Below, piece by piece: positions 27,459 to 36,076 of a DNA stretch of 64,000 nt (the first letter of the stretch is position 1; the number at the start of each line of letters is the position of its first letter). The stretch is from Candidatus Hydrogenedentota bacterium (GTDB lineage Bacteria > Hydrogenedentota > Hydrogenedentia > Hydrogenedentales > CAITNO01). The stretch lies in NCBI GenBank assembly GCA_018056705.1, contig JAGPFE010000002.1, forward strand, positions 1 to 64,000, written 5' to 3'. Made by a program: the position numbers and the translations under genes. A model generated the notes under the pieces. It was not told where the DNA came from. It searched no databases and worked only from the letters and a program-made list of their open reading frames with translations.

Positions 27459-29227
27459 CAGCGTATTCCTCTCGGCAGTCTGGGCGCGTAATGGGTATGC
27501 AGCAGGGCGTGCGCCTTTTCTCCGCCCGGCTCGCCAAGGTATGTTTCATACAGCCGCTGGATGGCCGGATTATGATTGGAACTCCGCAGGGGCTTGTTGC
27601 TGTCGATCGCGTAGAGGGCGGAGGCCCGCCTGGCCAGCAGTTTCGGGTCGAGGATAGTGTATCCCTTGGGCGGATAGGGCTGGCCGCCGCCGCCGATGCA
27701 TCCGCCCGGGCAGGCCATCACCTCGATGATGTGGAACGTTTCTTCCCCGCTGACCACCTTGTCCAGCAGTTTCTTGGCGTTCTGCAGGCCGTTGGCCACG
27801 CCCACGCGCAGGGTCAGCCCGTCGTTGACCTTGAGATCCCGCACGCGGAGGCCTTCGACGGCCCGCACCTCGGTAAACTCCATTTTTTCGGGCGGATTTC
27901 CGTTGATCACCTCGACCGCCATGCGCAGGGCCGCTTCGAGCACGCCGCCGGTGGTGCCGAAGATGTCGGCCGCGCCCGTCGATTCTCCAAGGGGGGAATC
28001 GAACTCGCCATCCGGCAGGTTCGACAGGTCCAGGCCGTAACTCTTGATCATGTAGATCAGTTCCCGGGTGGTGAGCACGGCGTCGGTTTGCGGGGTACCG
28101 TCCGGCATGCGCAATTCAGGCCGCCGCGATTCAAACTTCTTGGCCGTGCAGGGCATGATGGACACCACGAAGATGTCCTTGGGATCGATGCCCGAAACTT
28201 CGGCGTAATACGTCTTGATCAGCGATGACATCATGGACATCGGCGAACGGCAGGTCGAGGCGTAGGGAATCAGTTCTGGATAGAACCGTTCAAGGAAGTT
28301 GACCCAGCCAGGAGAACAACTGGTCAGCAACGGCAGCCGTTCTCCCTTCTTGAATCGATGGAGAAACTCCGTCGCTTCTTCCACGATGGTGAGATCCGCG
28401 GTGAAGTTGGTGTCGAAGACCCGATCGAAACCCAGCATCCGCAGGGCGGAGACCAGTTTTCCGGTGCATGGGGTTCCGGGGGGCATCCCGAAGCCTTCCC
28501 CGATCGTCGCCCGGATGGCCGGCGCGGTGTGCACGACCACGTGTTTCTGGGGATCCGCGAGGGCTTTCCAGACGTCGTTCACGTAACTTTTTTCGATGAA
28601 GGCCGCGGTGGGACAGGCGTTGACGCACTGGCCACACTGGATGCACACCGAGTCGTCCATGGGGCTGCCGAAGGCGGGAGATACCACCGTTTTGAACCCC
28701 CGACCGTGCTGGCTGAGATTGTGTACCCCTTGTACCCCGGCGCACACGCGCACGCACCGGCCGCACAGGATGCATTTCTCGGGATCCCGCACCACGGCCA
28801 CGCTGGACCGGTCGATGGGAAACCGCTTGCGTTCCCCGTCGAACAGCCGCTCGCGCACCCCCATGGTGAAGGACAGGTTCTGCAGTTCGCAGTTGCCGTC
28901 GCGGTCACAGGTAAGGCAGGCGCGGGGATGGTTATCCAGCAGGAGTTCCACGATGTCCCGGCGGGCCTGGCGAATGGATGGGCTGTTGGTCTGCACCTCC
29001 ATGCCTTCCCAGACCTGCACGCTGCAGGAGGCCATGTAAAAGGGCACGCCCTTGACCTCGACCACGCACACGCGACAGGAGCCCTGCAGGCTCAACTTGG
29101 GGTGGTAGCACAGCCTCGGAATCTGCACCCCGAGGTGCTTTTCCGCCGCTTCCATGATGGTGGTGCCCTTGGGCACCTGGAGCGGAACGCCGTCTATGGT
29201 TACGTTCACCAGTTCTTTCTTGCTCAT
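27458..29227 (-). CDS. hydA: [FeFe]-hydrogenase catalytic subunit HydA
   Basis: 589 aa. The N-terminal [2Fe-2S] domain has 'RLCYHPKL' and 'GSCRVCVVEV', then the His/Cys [4Fe-4S] site 'NHPRACLTCDRDGNCEL', then two [4Fe-4S] motifs 'CILCGRCVRVC' and 'CIQCGQCVNACP'. The H-cluster motifs are all there: L1 'TSCSPGW' (Cys304), L2 'MPCTAKKFE' (Cys360) and L3 'EVMACPGGCIGGGGQP' (Cys506, Cys510). Residue 305, which is the proton-relay Cys in clostridial CpI, is Ser here. It interconverts protons and H2 in the cytoplasm. The order B-A-C with HydB and HydC points to the trimeric NAD-linked type, often electron-bifurcating. HydEFG maturases are not in the window. Confidence 0.95.
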   Translation of the reverse strand: MSKKELVNVTIDGVPLQVPKGTTIMEAAEKHLGVQIPRLCYHPKLSLQGSCRVCVVEVKGVPFYMASCSVQVWEGMEVQTNSPSIRQARRDIVELLLDNHPRACLTCDRDGNCELQNLSFTMGVRERLFDGERKRFPIDRSSVAVVRDPEKCILCGRCVRVCAGVQGVHNLSQHGRGFKTVVSPAFGSPMDDSVCIQCGQCVNACPTAAFIEKSYVNDVWKALADPQKHVVVHTAPAIRATIGEGFGMPPGTPCTGKLVSALRMLGFDRVFDTNFTADLTIVEEATEFLHRFKKGERLPLLTSCSPGWVNFLERFYPELIPYASTCRSPMSMMSSLIKTYYAEVSGIDPKDIFVVSIMPCTAKKFESRRPELRMPDGTPQTDAVLTTRELIYMIKSYGLDLSNLPDGEFDSPLGESTGAADIFGTTGGVLEAALRMAVEVINGNPPEKMEFTEVRAVEGLRVRDLKVNDGLTLRVGVANGLQNAKKLLDKVVSGEETFHIIEVMACPGGCIGGGGQPYPPKGYTILDPKLLARRASALYAIDSNKPLRSSNHNPAIQRLYETYLGEPGGEKAHALLHTHYAPRLPRGIR

Positions 29228-29250
29228 ATGCCTGTCCTTGTGTAGCGGAC

Positions 29251-31431
29251 TCAGACCCTGGCCACCGCGTCAAAGCGGCACACCTCGTAGCAGCGGCCGC
29301 ACTTGATGCACTTGTTCTGGTCAATGACATGGGGTTCCTTGCGGGCCCCGCTGATGCACGATACCGGGCAGTTGCGGGCACACATGGTGCATCCCACGCA
29401 TTTTTCCGCGTCGATTTCGTAGTGGATGAGCGCCCGGCACTTCCGCGCGGGACACCGCCGTTCCGTGACGTGGGCGATGTACTCCTCGCGGTAGTACTTG
29501 AGGGTGCTCAGCACGGGGTTCGGTGCCGCCCGGCCCAGGCCGCACAGGGAGGTGTGTTTCACGAGCAGGGCGAGGCGTTCCAGTTTTTCCACGTCCTCGA
29601 GGGTCCCCTTCCCCGAGGTGATCCGTTCCAGAATTTCCAGCATCCGCTTGGTGCCTTCGCGGCAGGGCGTGCACTTGCCGCAGGATTCGTCCTGGCAGAA
29701 GGCCATGAAAAACTTGGCCACGTCGACCATGCAGTCCGTCTCGTCCAGCACGATCATGCCGCCGCTGCCCATGATCGATCCCAGTTTGCCCAGCGTGTCG
29801 AAGTCGATGGGCGTGTCGATCAGGTGGGCGGGAATGATGCCCCCCGCAGGGCCGCCAGTCTGAACGCCTTTGAGGGTGCGTCCGCCGGGCACGCCGCCGC
29901 CTATTTTCTCCACCACCTCGCGAATGGTCGTGCCCATGGGCACCTCGACCAGGCCGGTGTGGTTCACCTTGCCCGCCAGGGCGAACACCTTGGTGCCGCC
30001 GCTGTTTTCGGAACCCACGCGGGCGAACCATTCGGCCCCGTAGGTGAAAATAGGCGGCACGTTGGCGAACGTTTCCACGTTGTTGATCACCGTGGGTTTA
30101 CCCCACAGGCCGCTCTCGGCGGGGAAGGGCGGACGGATCCGCGGCTGGCCGCGTTCGCCCATGATGGAGTGGATCAGGGCGGTTTCCTCGCCGCACACGA
30201 AGGCCCCCGCGCCCAGGCGGATGTCGATGTCCATGCTGAAACTGGAGCCGAGGATGTTTCTGCCCAGCAGGCCAAGCGCCCGGCACTGTTCCAGGGCTTT
30301 CTCGATGCGCCGGATGGCGAGCGGGTACTCGGCCCGGACGTAGAAATAACCCTGCTTCGCGCCCACGGCGTAGCCACCGATGAGCATGCCCTCGATCACG
30401 CTGAACGGATCAGATTCCAGGGTGCTGCGGTCCATGAACGCGCCCGGGTCCCCCTCGTCCGCGTTGCAGATGATGTAGCACATGTCCTTGACGTTTTTGC
30501 GGGTGAGTTCCCACTTCTGCCCGGTGGGGAAACCGCCGCCGCCGCGTCCCCGCAACTTGGAGATCTTCACCTGTTCGATGACCCATTCGGGGTTTTCTTT
30601 CATCAGGGCCATGGCCAGGGCCTTGAACCCGTTGAGCCGGATGTACTCGTCGATGTTTTCGGGGTCCACGATTCCCGCGTTGCGCAGGGCTATGCGGTTC
30701 TGGCTGCTGAAGAAGGCGACATCGCCGTACAGGTCGAAATAGTTCAGGCTGATGGGGGCTTCGGCGGCCCGCAGATCTTCCACGATCCGTCCCTCGACGA
30801 GGTGTTCCCGGACAATCCGGCGTACGTCATCCGTGGATTTGACGTGGTAGACGGTGTGGGAGGGCCGGATGAGCACGGTGGTCGCGCCTTCGGGCCGGGG
30901 AACCGAGCAGAAGCCCAGGCATCCTACTTCGGCCAGCCGCACGCGGGGCCCCAGTTCCGCCGCGTCGATGGCCTCGCGGAAAACCCTGGCCACGCTGCCG
31001 TTGACGCAGGCGCCGCAGTGACGGCTGTCGCAGACCAGGACCTGCCAGGCGGCGTCGTAATCGTCCGCGTTATCGAGGACGTGGGCCGCTACCGGCTGGC
31101 CGTTGAGCACGTGCTCCACGAAGATGCGGTGGGCGAGTTCGGCGTCCACCCGCTCGTACTTGACGGGCATTTTGCCGGGCACGAGCACACCGACGATGGG
31201 CTCACAACTGCACCGGCCGGTGCATCCCACGCGGTGGAGGCGGATATCGGCGCGGCCGCTGGCGCGGATGTTTTTTTCGAATTCCTGCCAGACGAGCTGG
31301 GCGCCGGCGGCGTTTTCGCAGGTAGCCGATCCCACCTGGATGCGGATGGTCTGGCCGGACTCGCGCTGGGCCAGGCGGTTCAGGGCATCGCCGACCAGTT
31401 TCTGATAGGCTTTTTCGATTTTTGCGGTCAT
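29251..31431 (-). CDS. hydB: NAD-linked hydrogenase flavoprotein HydB (NuoF-like) with two N-terminal thioredoxin-like domains
   Basis: 726 aa. The central NuoF-like part carries the FMN/NADH site ('RGRGGGGFPTGQKWELTRK', 'CNADEGDPGAFMDRSTLESD', 'GAGAFVCGEETALIHS') and the [4Fe-4S] site 'DESCGKCTPCREGTKRM' with 'TSLCGLGRAAPNPV'. Two ferredoxin motifs end the chain ('CVGCTMCARNCP', 'CIKCGRCYEVC'). The N-terminus holds two tandem thioredoxin-like domains: one about 25-110 with Cys38, 70, 74 and 76, and one about 128-215 with the full CX4C (134, 139) and CX3C (171, 175) set. HydB proteins usually carry one. It is the first gene of the operon and takes electrons to or from NAD. Confidence 0.93.
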   Translation of the reverse strand: MTAKIEKAYQKLVGDALNRLAQRESGQTIRIQVGSATCENAAGAQLVWQEFEKNIRASGRADIRLHRVGCTGRCSCEPIVGVLVPGKMPVKYERVDAELAHRIFVEHVLNGQPVAAHVLDNADDYDAAWQVLVCDSRHCGACVNGSVARVFREAIDAAELGPRVRLAEVGCLGFCSVPRPEGATTVLIRPSHTVYHVKSTDDVRRIVREHLVEGRIVEDLRAAEAPISLNYFDLYGDVAFFSSQNRIALRNAGIVDPENIDEYIRLNGFKALAMALMKENPEWVIEQVKISKLRGRGGGGFPTGQKWELTRKNVKDMCYIICNADEGDPGAFMDRSTLESDPFSVIEGMLIGGYAVGAKQGYFYVRAEYPLAIRRIEKALEQCRALGLLGRNILGSSFSMDIDIRLGAGAFVCGEETALIHSIMGERGQPRIRPPFPAESGLWGKPTVINNVETFANVPPIFTYGAEWFARVGSENSGGTKVFALAGKVNHTGLVEVPMGTTIREVVEKIGGGVPGGRTLKGVQTGGPAGGIIPAHLIDTPIDFDTLGKLGSIMGSGGMIVLDETDCMVDVAKFFMAFCQDESCGKCTPCREGTKRMLEILERITSGKGTLEDVEKLERLALLVKHTSLCGLGRAAPNPVLSTLKYYREEYIAHVTERRCPARKCRALIHYEIDAEKCVGCTMCARNCPVSCISGARKEPHVIDQNKCIKCGRCYEVCRFDAVARV

Positions 31432-31509
31432 GGGAACATTCCCTTCTACGCTGTTTCGCCGGGGTAAGCGGCGAGGGATCCGGCGTTGACGAGCGCCGAT
31501 TTGGTCATC

Positions 31510-31538
31510 ATTATGCGGGGAAACAGGCCATGTTTCAA
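31510..31538 (-). promoter_or_regulatory. Putative promoter of hydBAC
   Basis: On the minus strand TTGAAA (31538-31533), 17 bp spacer, CATAAT (31515-31510). The start would fall about 70 bases before the hydB ATG. Confidence 0.6.
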
Positions 31539-31686
31539 TACAGACTTTTGTTAAGCAGGCAGAACTTTTAAGAATCGACCAGAAATTTTAATGGTTTTTA
31601 TTTAATTTTTTACGGTTAAATCGGCATAAAAACGGGAATGGATGGCATGTAAGGAAAAATTTAATCAAGATTTTTTTCCTGAACAC

Positions 31687-31708
31687 CTTAAAAGAGAACT
31701 TTTTCTCT
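31687..31708 (-). terminator. AT-rich stem-loop after the UbiB-like gene
   Basis: On the minus strand agagaa (31708-31703) and ttctct (31698-31693) flank a 4-base loop and are followed by TTTT. It lies about 40 bases beyond the stop at 31746. Confidence 0.5.
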
Positions 31709-31745
31709 AATGTGAAAAGCGCAGAGAACGCAAGGATCCCGCCTC

Positions 31746-33437
31746 TCAGGAATCCCGGCCCCAGAGCATCGACGCGACCAGGTAGAGTCCAAGCGCGGCG
31801 GCCCCGAGGTATCCCATGAAGCCGAGTCGCACCATGGGCGTATTCGTGGTAATGACCAGGCTGGACCCCACGATCAGTGCCGCGGTGATCATCGCGATGG
31901 CGTTACGGCGGCTGGCGCGCTCGATGGTGCGGCCCAGCGCCTCGAGGTGCTCGTGGTGGACCTGGATTTTGACCCGTCCCCGGCGCAACTGGCGCAACAC
32001 CTCGGCCAGGTCTTCGGGCATCTGCCGGCTGAATCGCCACCATATCCGGGCCTGGTCCCGTCCCTGCCTGGCCAGCTCGGAGGGGCTGAATCGTCTGGCC
32101 ATGAGCCGTTCCACGTGAGGCTGAAGGATGGGGAGCATGTCCAGGCCAGGGTCCAGCGTCCGCCCCACGATCTCGATGGTGCCCAGTGCCTTGAGCAGCA
32201 GGACGAAGCGGGGGGCCAGTTCCAGTCCATGATGACGGATGATTTCCAGCGCCCGCTCGATGCCACGGGCCACCTGTCCCCCGCTGACGATGCTCTTGGC
32301 CTCGAAGGCGATGAACTCCGCGAGTTCGTGGGCCAGCGCTTCGGGATTGGGCGGATCGGCGCCGGTGGACAGGGCGAGAATGGCCTCCATGCAGGCGCGG
32401 GAATCGTTGGTGAAGATGGCCCAGAACAGGTCGGCGATCCGCTCGGCGTCCTGGGGTTCCAAGTAGCCGGACATGCCAAGGTCGAGAATGGCGATACGGT
32501 TGTCCCGGGCGAGGAGAATGTTGCCGGGATGTGGATCGGCGTGGAAGAGATGATGTTCGAAGACCATCACGCAGAGCACTTCCGCCCCCAGTCGGGCCAC
32601 CGTGACGGGATCGGAATGGCGGTCTTCGTAGGCGTCCAGCTGGTCGATGCGGACGCCATCGATCCAGTCCAGAACCAGTACCTTCTCGCTGGAAAGGGCA
32701 TCCACCACGCCGGGGATGAGCACCCGGTCATCGTTCCGGAAATTTTCGGCAAACTGCCGGGCCGCGCGGGCCTCGATGGTGAAATCCATTTCGCGGCGGA
32801 TGCTGCGGGCAAACTCGTTGACGATGCCGACGGGATCAATCGTTCGGGTGTCCAGCCGCTCGGCCAGCCACTCGGCCACGGATCGCAGCAGCAACAGGTC
32901 GGACTGGATGATTCGCACGGCGTCGGGCCGCTGTACCTTGACGGCGACGACCCTGCCGTCCGCGGTGACCGCGCGATGCACCTGGCTGAGGGAAGCGGCG
33001 GCGACGGCCGTTTCCTCGAAGGACTTGTAGGCCAGTTCGAGATCCATGCCCGCGGCCTGGGCTACCAGGGGCCGGATGCTGTCGAAAGGCAACGGGGACA
33101 CGTTGTCCTGCAGGAGGCTGAGTTCGGACGCGATGGCGTGACCAACGAGGTCCGGGCGGGTGCTCAGCACCTGGCCGAACTTGATGAACGTGGGCCCCAG
33201 TTCCTGCAGGGCCATCCGAAGCCGTTCCCCGAAGGTTTCGGGCGGACCCGAGGGCTCGTCCATCAGGTTGAGTCCGCGCAGCACGCGGGCCGGAAGACTT
33301 TCATGGAATCCCACGCGCCGGAGGACATCGGCGAAACCGTGGCGAATGAACACCCGCAGGATTTCGGCCAGGCGGATGGCATTGACCGTGTTGCGTCCGA
33401 GACGGGTATGGGTGATTACCGAAGTACCATAAACCAT
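31746..33437 (-). CDS. UbiB/ABC1/AarF family atypical kinase
   Basis: 563 aa from the ATG at 33437, which has GGGAG eight bases upstream; a TTG 33 bases earlier is less likely. It carries the family's marks: the KxGQ motif in 'LGPTFIKFGQVLSTRPD', the Ala-rich loop 'AAASLSQVHRA' with 'VAVKVQRPD', 'EMDFTIEARAARQF', and the catalytic 'FHADPHPGNILL' and 'AILDLGMSGYL'. Two C-terminal membrane helices follow ('AIAMITAALIVGSSLVIT', 'LGAAALGLYLVASMLW'). These proteins have ATPase activity and support ubiquinone or other isoprenoid-lipid metabolism. No quinone-biosynthesis gene is next to it. Confidence 0.9.
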   Translation of the reverse strand: MVYGTSVITHTRLGRNTVNAIRLAEILRVFIRHGFADVLRRVGFHESLPARVLRGLNLMDEPSGPPETFGERLRMALQELGPTFIKFGQVLSTRPDLVGHAIASELSLLQDNVSPLPFDSIRPLVAQAAGMDLELAYKSFEETAVAAASLSQVHRAVTADGRVVAVKVQRPDAVRIIQSDLLLLRSVAEWLAERLDTRTIDPVGIVNEFARSIRREMDFTIEARAARQFAENFRNDDRVLIPGVVDALSSEKVLVLDWIDGVRIDQLDAYEDRHSDPVTVARLGAEVLCVMVFEHHLFHADPHPGNILLARDNRIAILDLGMSGYLEPQDAERIADLFWAIFTNDSRACMEAILALSTGADPPNPEALAHELAEFIAFEAKSIVSGGQVARGIERALEIIRHHGLELAPRFVLLLKALGTIEIVGRTLDPGLDMLPILQPHVERLMARRFSPSELARQGRDQARIWWRFSRQMPEDLAEVLRQLRRGRVKIQVHHEHLEALGRTIERASRRNAIAMITAALIVGSSLVITTNTPMVRLGFMGYLGAAALGLYLVASMLWGRDS

Positions 33438-33560
33438 CGAAATGCTCCCGTCGCCCGATCGTGTTGGCAACGTCTGACGCCTATTCCTTATTATGAAGCA
33501 AACACCAGTATGAAGTGTGTCGTGTCCGCGGATTTTCGCGGATAGGCGCCGGAGGCAGCA

Positions 33561-34358
33561 TTGGATCCAGAACGATTGCTCGAACTGCTTCAGTCGGTCG
33601 CCGCGGGGCAGGTATCCCCGCCGGACGCGCTCGAACGGTTACGGGTGTTGCCGTTCGAGACGCTGGACGACGCGACGCTGGATCATCACCGGGAACTGCG
33701 GAAGGGGCATCCCGAAGCGATATTCTGCGAAGGAAAGACCCCGGAACAGGTGGCGGAGATCGCGTCGCGCCTGGCGGCACAGTCCGGTGGGCGGGTGCTG
33801 GGCACCCGGTGCGACGCCGAGCGGGCGGACGCGGCGCGGCGGGTCCTGGGCGGTGAGGGGTTTACCTACCACGCGCTCGCGCGGTGTTTCACGCTTACGA
33901 GACACTCCGTTCCCCCTGCGCCGGGGCCGGTGGCCGTGATCTGCGCGGGAACCAGCGATCTGCCGGTAGCCGAGGAAGCCGCCGTCACCCTGGAATTCCT
34001 GGGTCATCCCGTGGACCGGCTGCGGGACGTGGGGGTGGCGGGCCTGCACCGGTTGCTGGGGCGATTGCCCCAGTTGCGCCGGGCGCGGGTGCTGATCGTT
34101 TGCGCGGGGATGGAAGGGGCGTTGCCCAGCGTGGTGGCGGGGCTGGTATCCGCGCCGGTGATCGGTGTGCCGGTCAGCGTGGGATACGGGGCGGGAACGG
34201 GAGGCTTCGCGGCCCTGCTGGGGATGCTGAATTCCTGCGCGACGGGCCTTACGGTGGTGAACATCGACAACGGATTCGGCGCCGCGATGGCGGCATCAGC
34301 CATGTTGCGGACCCTCGCGCCCGGAGACGGGCCGGGAGAGCCGTCGCGGCGGGATTAA
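33561..34358 (+). CDS. larB: Nickel-pincer cofactor biosynthesis protein LarB
   Basis: 265 aa from a TTG start at 33561, chosen because GGAGG stands five bases upstream. The N-terminal part 'HRELRKGHPEAIFCEGKT' and the AIR-carboxylase-like C-terminal part ('VAVICAGTSDLPVAEEAAVT', 'LIVCAGMEGALPSVVAGLVS', 'PVSVGYGAG', 'VVNIDNGFGAAMAA') are diagnostic. LarB carboxylates and hydrolyses nicotinate adenine dinucleotide to begin the nickel-pincer cofactor of lactate racemase-like enzymes. larC follows nine bases later. LarE and LarA homologues are not in the window. Confidence 0.93.
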   Translation: MDPERLLELLQSVAAGQVSPPDALERLRVLPFETLDDATLDHHRELRKGHPEAIFCEGKTPEQVAEIASRLAAQSGGRVLGTRCDAERADAARRVLGGEGFTYHALARCFTLTRHSVPPAPGPVAVICAGTSDLPVAEEAAVTLEFLGHPVDRLRDVGVAGLHRLLGRLPQLRRARVLIVCAGMEGALPSVVAGLVSAPVIGVPVSVGYGAGTGGFAALLGMLNSCATGLTVVNIDNGFGAAMAASAMLRTLAPGDGPGEPSRRD

Positions 34359-34367
34359 GGAGCATCC

Positions 34368-35573
34368 ATGGGCAGACGCGCTTTTTTCAATTGTTTCAGC
34401 GGCATCAGCGGGGACATGACCGTTGGAGCGCTCATCGACGCGGGGGCCCCGTTCAGTGCCATTGAAGAGGCGTTGCGGTCCCTCGACGTGCCGGGATTCA
34501 GGGTTCAGGCGGAGCGGGTAACCCGGCGCGGCCTGGGGGGGACGGCGTTCCGCGTGGAAATCGACCCGGACGCGCCGCGTCCCCATCGTCACCTTCGGCA
34601 CATGGAAGAAATCGCGCGCCGGGGCAACCTGGCGCCACGCGCCCGGGAAGGCGCGCTGGCCACGTTTCGCCTGATCGCCGAGGCTGAGGCCACCGTGCAC
34701 GGTATCCCGGTGGAAAAGGTGCATTTTCACGAGGTGGGCGCGATTGACTCGATCGTGGACATCATCGCCGCGAATGTCGCGCTGGATCTGCTCGATATCA
34801 CGGAGGTAGCGGTTTCACCCGTGGCGGTGGGATCGGGGACGGTTACCTGTGACCATGGGATCTTACCGGTGCCCGCCCCGGCGACCGCGTTACTGCTGCG
34901 GGGCCTGCCGGCCCGACCGGGACCGCCGGAATGTGAACTGGCCACGCCGACGGGCGTGGCGCTGCTCCAGGCATGGCGTGCCAGCGAGGGAGAAGCCTCC
35001 GTCATGAGGCCCGAGGCGGTCGGGTATGGTTTTGGGACCCGGGAACTGCCGGATCGGCCCAACGCGCTGCAGGTGATCCTGGGCGCGCAATCTGCCGCCG
35101 TTTCAGGGGACGTAGAGCGCGACACGGTGACGGTTTTCGAGGCCGTGGTGGATGATCTTACGGGGGAATGGATGGCCGCGGCGTCGGGCGCGCTGCTTGA
35201 GGCGGGGGCCCTGGACGCGTGGACCATACCGGCCGTTGGGAGAAAGGGGCGTCCCGCCCATTGCCTGACGGTCTTGTGCCCGCCGGAGCGGGAGGGCGTG
35301 GTGATGAGCGCGCTCTTCCAGCACACCACCACGCTGGGCGCGCGCTTCCGGCGGGAGGAACGGGTGATTCTCCGGCGCGATTCCAGGCGGATCGACACGC
35401 CGTGGGGCGTGGTCCGGGTCAAGGAAGGGTATTTCGCGGGGGCCCCCGTCACGGCTCATCCCGAGTTCGAAGATTGCGTGGCGGCGGGTAGCGCGGCGGG
35501 GATTCCGCCCAGGCAGGTGGCCGAATACGCCCTCGCCCGCTGGCGACAGGAAAGGGACGCGTCTCATGAGTGA
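34368..35573 (+). CDS. larC: Nickel insertion protein LarC
   Basis: 401 aa, with TAAGGAG upstream of the ATG. It opens 'FFNCFSGISGDMTVGALID', continues with 'KVHFHEVGAIDSIVDIIAAN' and 'PVPAPATALLLRG', and has the C-terminal CTP-dependent half ('VVDDLTGEWMAAASGALLEA', 'RKGRPAHCLTVLC', 'DTPWGVVRVKEGYF'). LarC inserts nickel into the pincer cofactor. In Lactiplantibacillus, LarC arises by frameshifting between larC1 and larC2; here it is one unbroken frame. Its last codons overlap coaD by 8 bp. Confidence 0.95.
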   Translation: MGRRAFFNCFSGISGDMTVGALIDAGAPFSAIEEALRSLDVPGFRVQAERVTRRGLGGTAFRVEIDPDAPRPHRHLRHMEEIARRGNLAPRAREGALATFRLIAEAEATVHGIPVEKVHFHEVGAIDSIVDIIAANVALDLLDITEVAVSPVAVGSGTVTCDHGILPVPAPATALLLRGLPARPGPPECELATPTGVALLQAWRASEGEASVMRPEAVGYGFGTRELPDRPNALQVILGAQSAAVSGDVERDTVTVFEAVVDDLTGEWMAAASGALLEAGALDAWTIPAVGRKGRPAHCLTVLCPPEREGVVMSALFQHTTTLGARFRREERVILRRDSRRIDTPWGVVRVKEGYFAGAPVTAHPEFEDCVAAGSAAGIPPRQVAEYALARWRQERDASHE

Positions 35574-36072
35574 ATCCCGCAAAGCCGTTTATCCCGGCAG
35601 TTTCGATCCCCCCACGCTGGGGCATCTCGACCTGATCCGCCGGGCCGCGCGCATTTTTGACGAGGTCATCGTGGCCATCGCGGTCAACGAGGCCAAGCAG
35701 GCCCTGTTTTCCATCGAAGAGCGGGTGGAGATGTTGCGGATCATGACGGCCGATCTGCCCAATGTCACGGTGGATCATTTCCGTGGGCTGACCGTGCATT
35801 TCGCCCGGAGCCGGGGGGCTTTCGCGCTCATCCGGGGACTTCGGGTCATTTCCGACTTCGAATTCGAACTGTCCATGGCGATCAACAACCAGAAACTTGC
35901 CCATGACGTGGAAACGGTCTGCCTGATGCCCAGCGAACCGTACCTGTTTCTCAGTTCCCGGCAGATCAAGGAGATCGTCTCGTTTGGCGGAACCGTATCG
36001 CACTACGTGACGCCGGAAGTGGAGCAGCGCCTTCGGGCGAAGTTGCGGAGCGAAGTTCAAACCGGGGGGTGA
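35566..36072 (+). CDS. coaD: Phosphopantetheine adenylyltransferase
   Basis: 168 aa, the normal length. The nucleotidyltransferase T/HxGH motif appears as 'PGSFDPPTLGHLDLIRRA'; 'RGLRVISDFEFELSMAINN' and 'YLFLSSRQIKEIVSFGG' are the substrate and second-motif segments. It adds AMP to 4'-phosphopantetheine in coenzyme A synthesis. The ATG overlaps the larC end, so it is probably translated from the same message, though the pathways are unrelated. Confidence 0.97.
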   Translation: MSESRKAVYPGSFDPPTLGHLDLIRRAARIFDEVIVAIAVNEAKQALFSIEERVEMLRIMTADLPNVTVDHFRGLTVHFARSRGAFALIRGLRVISDFEFELSMAINNQKLAHDVETVCLMPSEPYLFLSSRQIKEIVSFGGTVSHYVTPEVEQRLRAKLRSEVQTGG

Positions 36073-36076
36073 ACGC

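Larger units (their letters stand above)
31432..31745. other. AT-rich gap between hydB and the UbiB-like gene
   Basis: No gene is visible in these 314 bases. They hold the hydBAC promoter (31510-31538, minus), a half-site TTGTTAA (31548-31554) of the kind bound by Rex, and an AT-rich stem-loop that probably ends the UbiB-like transcript. The AT content is far above the flanks. Confidence 0.6.

Noticed and set aside
29329..31467. A 712-codon open frame on the plus strand opposite hydB
   Set aside because: It is a GC-rich mirror of hydB, His/Gly-rich and without domains; hydB has full family motifs. Similar long mirror frames opposite the UbiB-like gene, transketolase, carB and the NuoF-GltD gene were rejected for the same reason.
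31540..31560. Full Rex operator upstream of hydB
   Set aside because: Only one half-site (TTGTTAA) is present; the second half is missing at the right distance, so I kept it as a remark.
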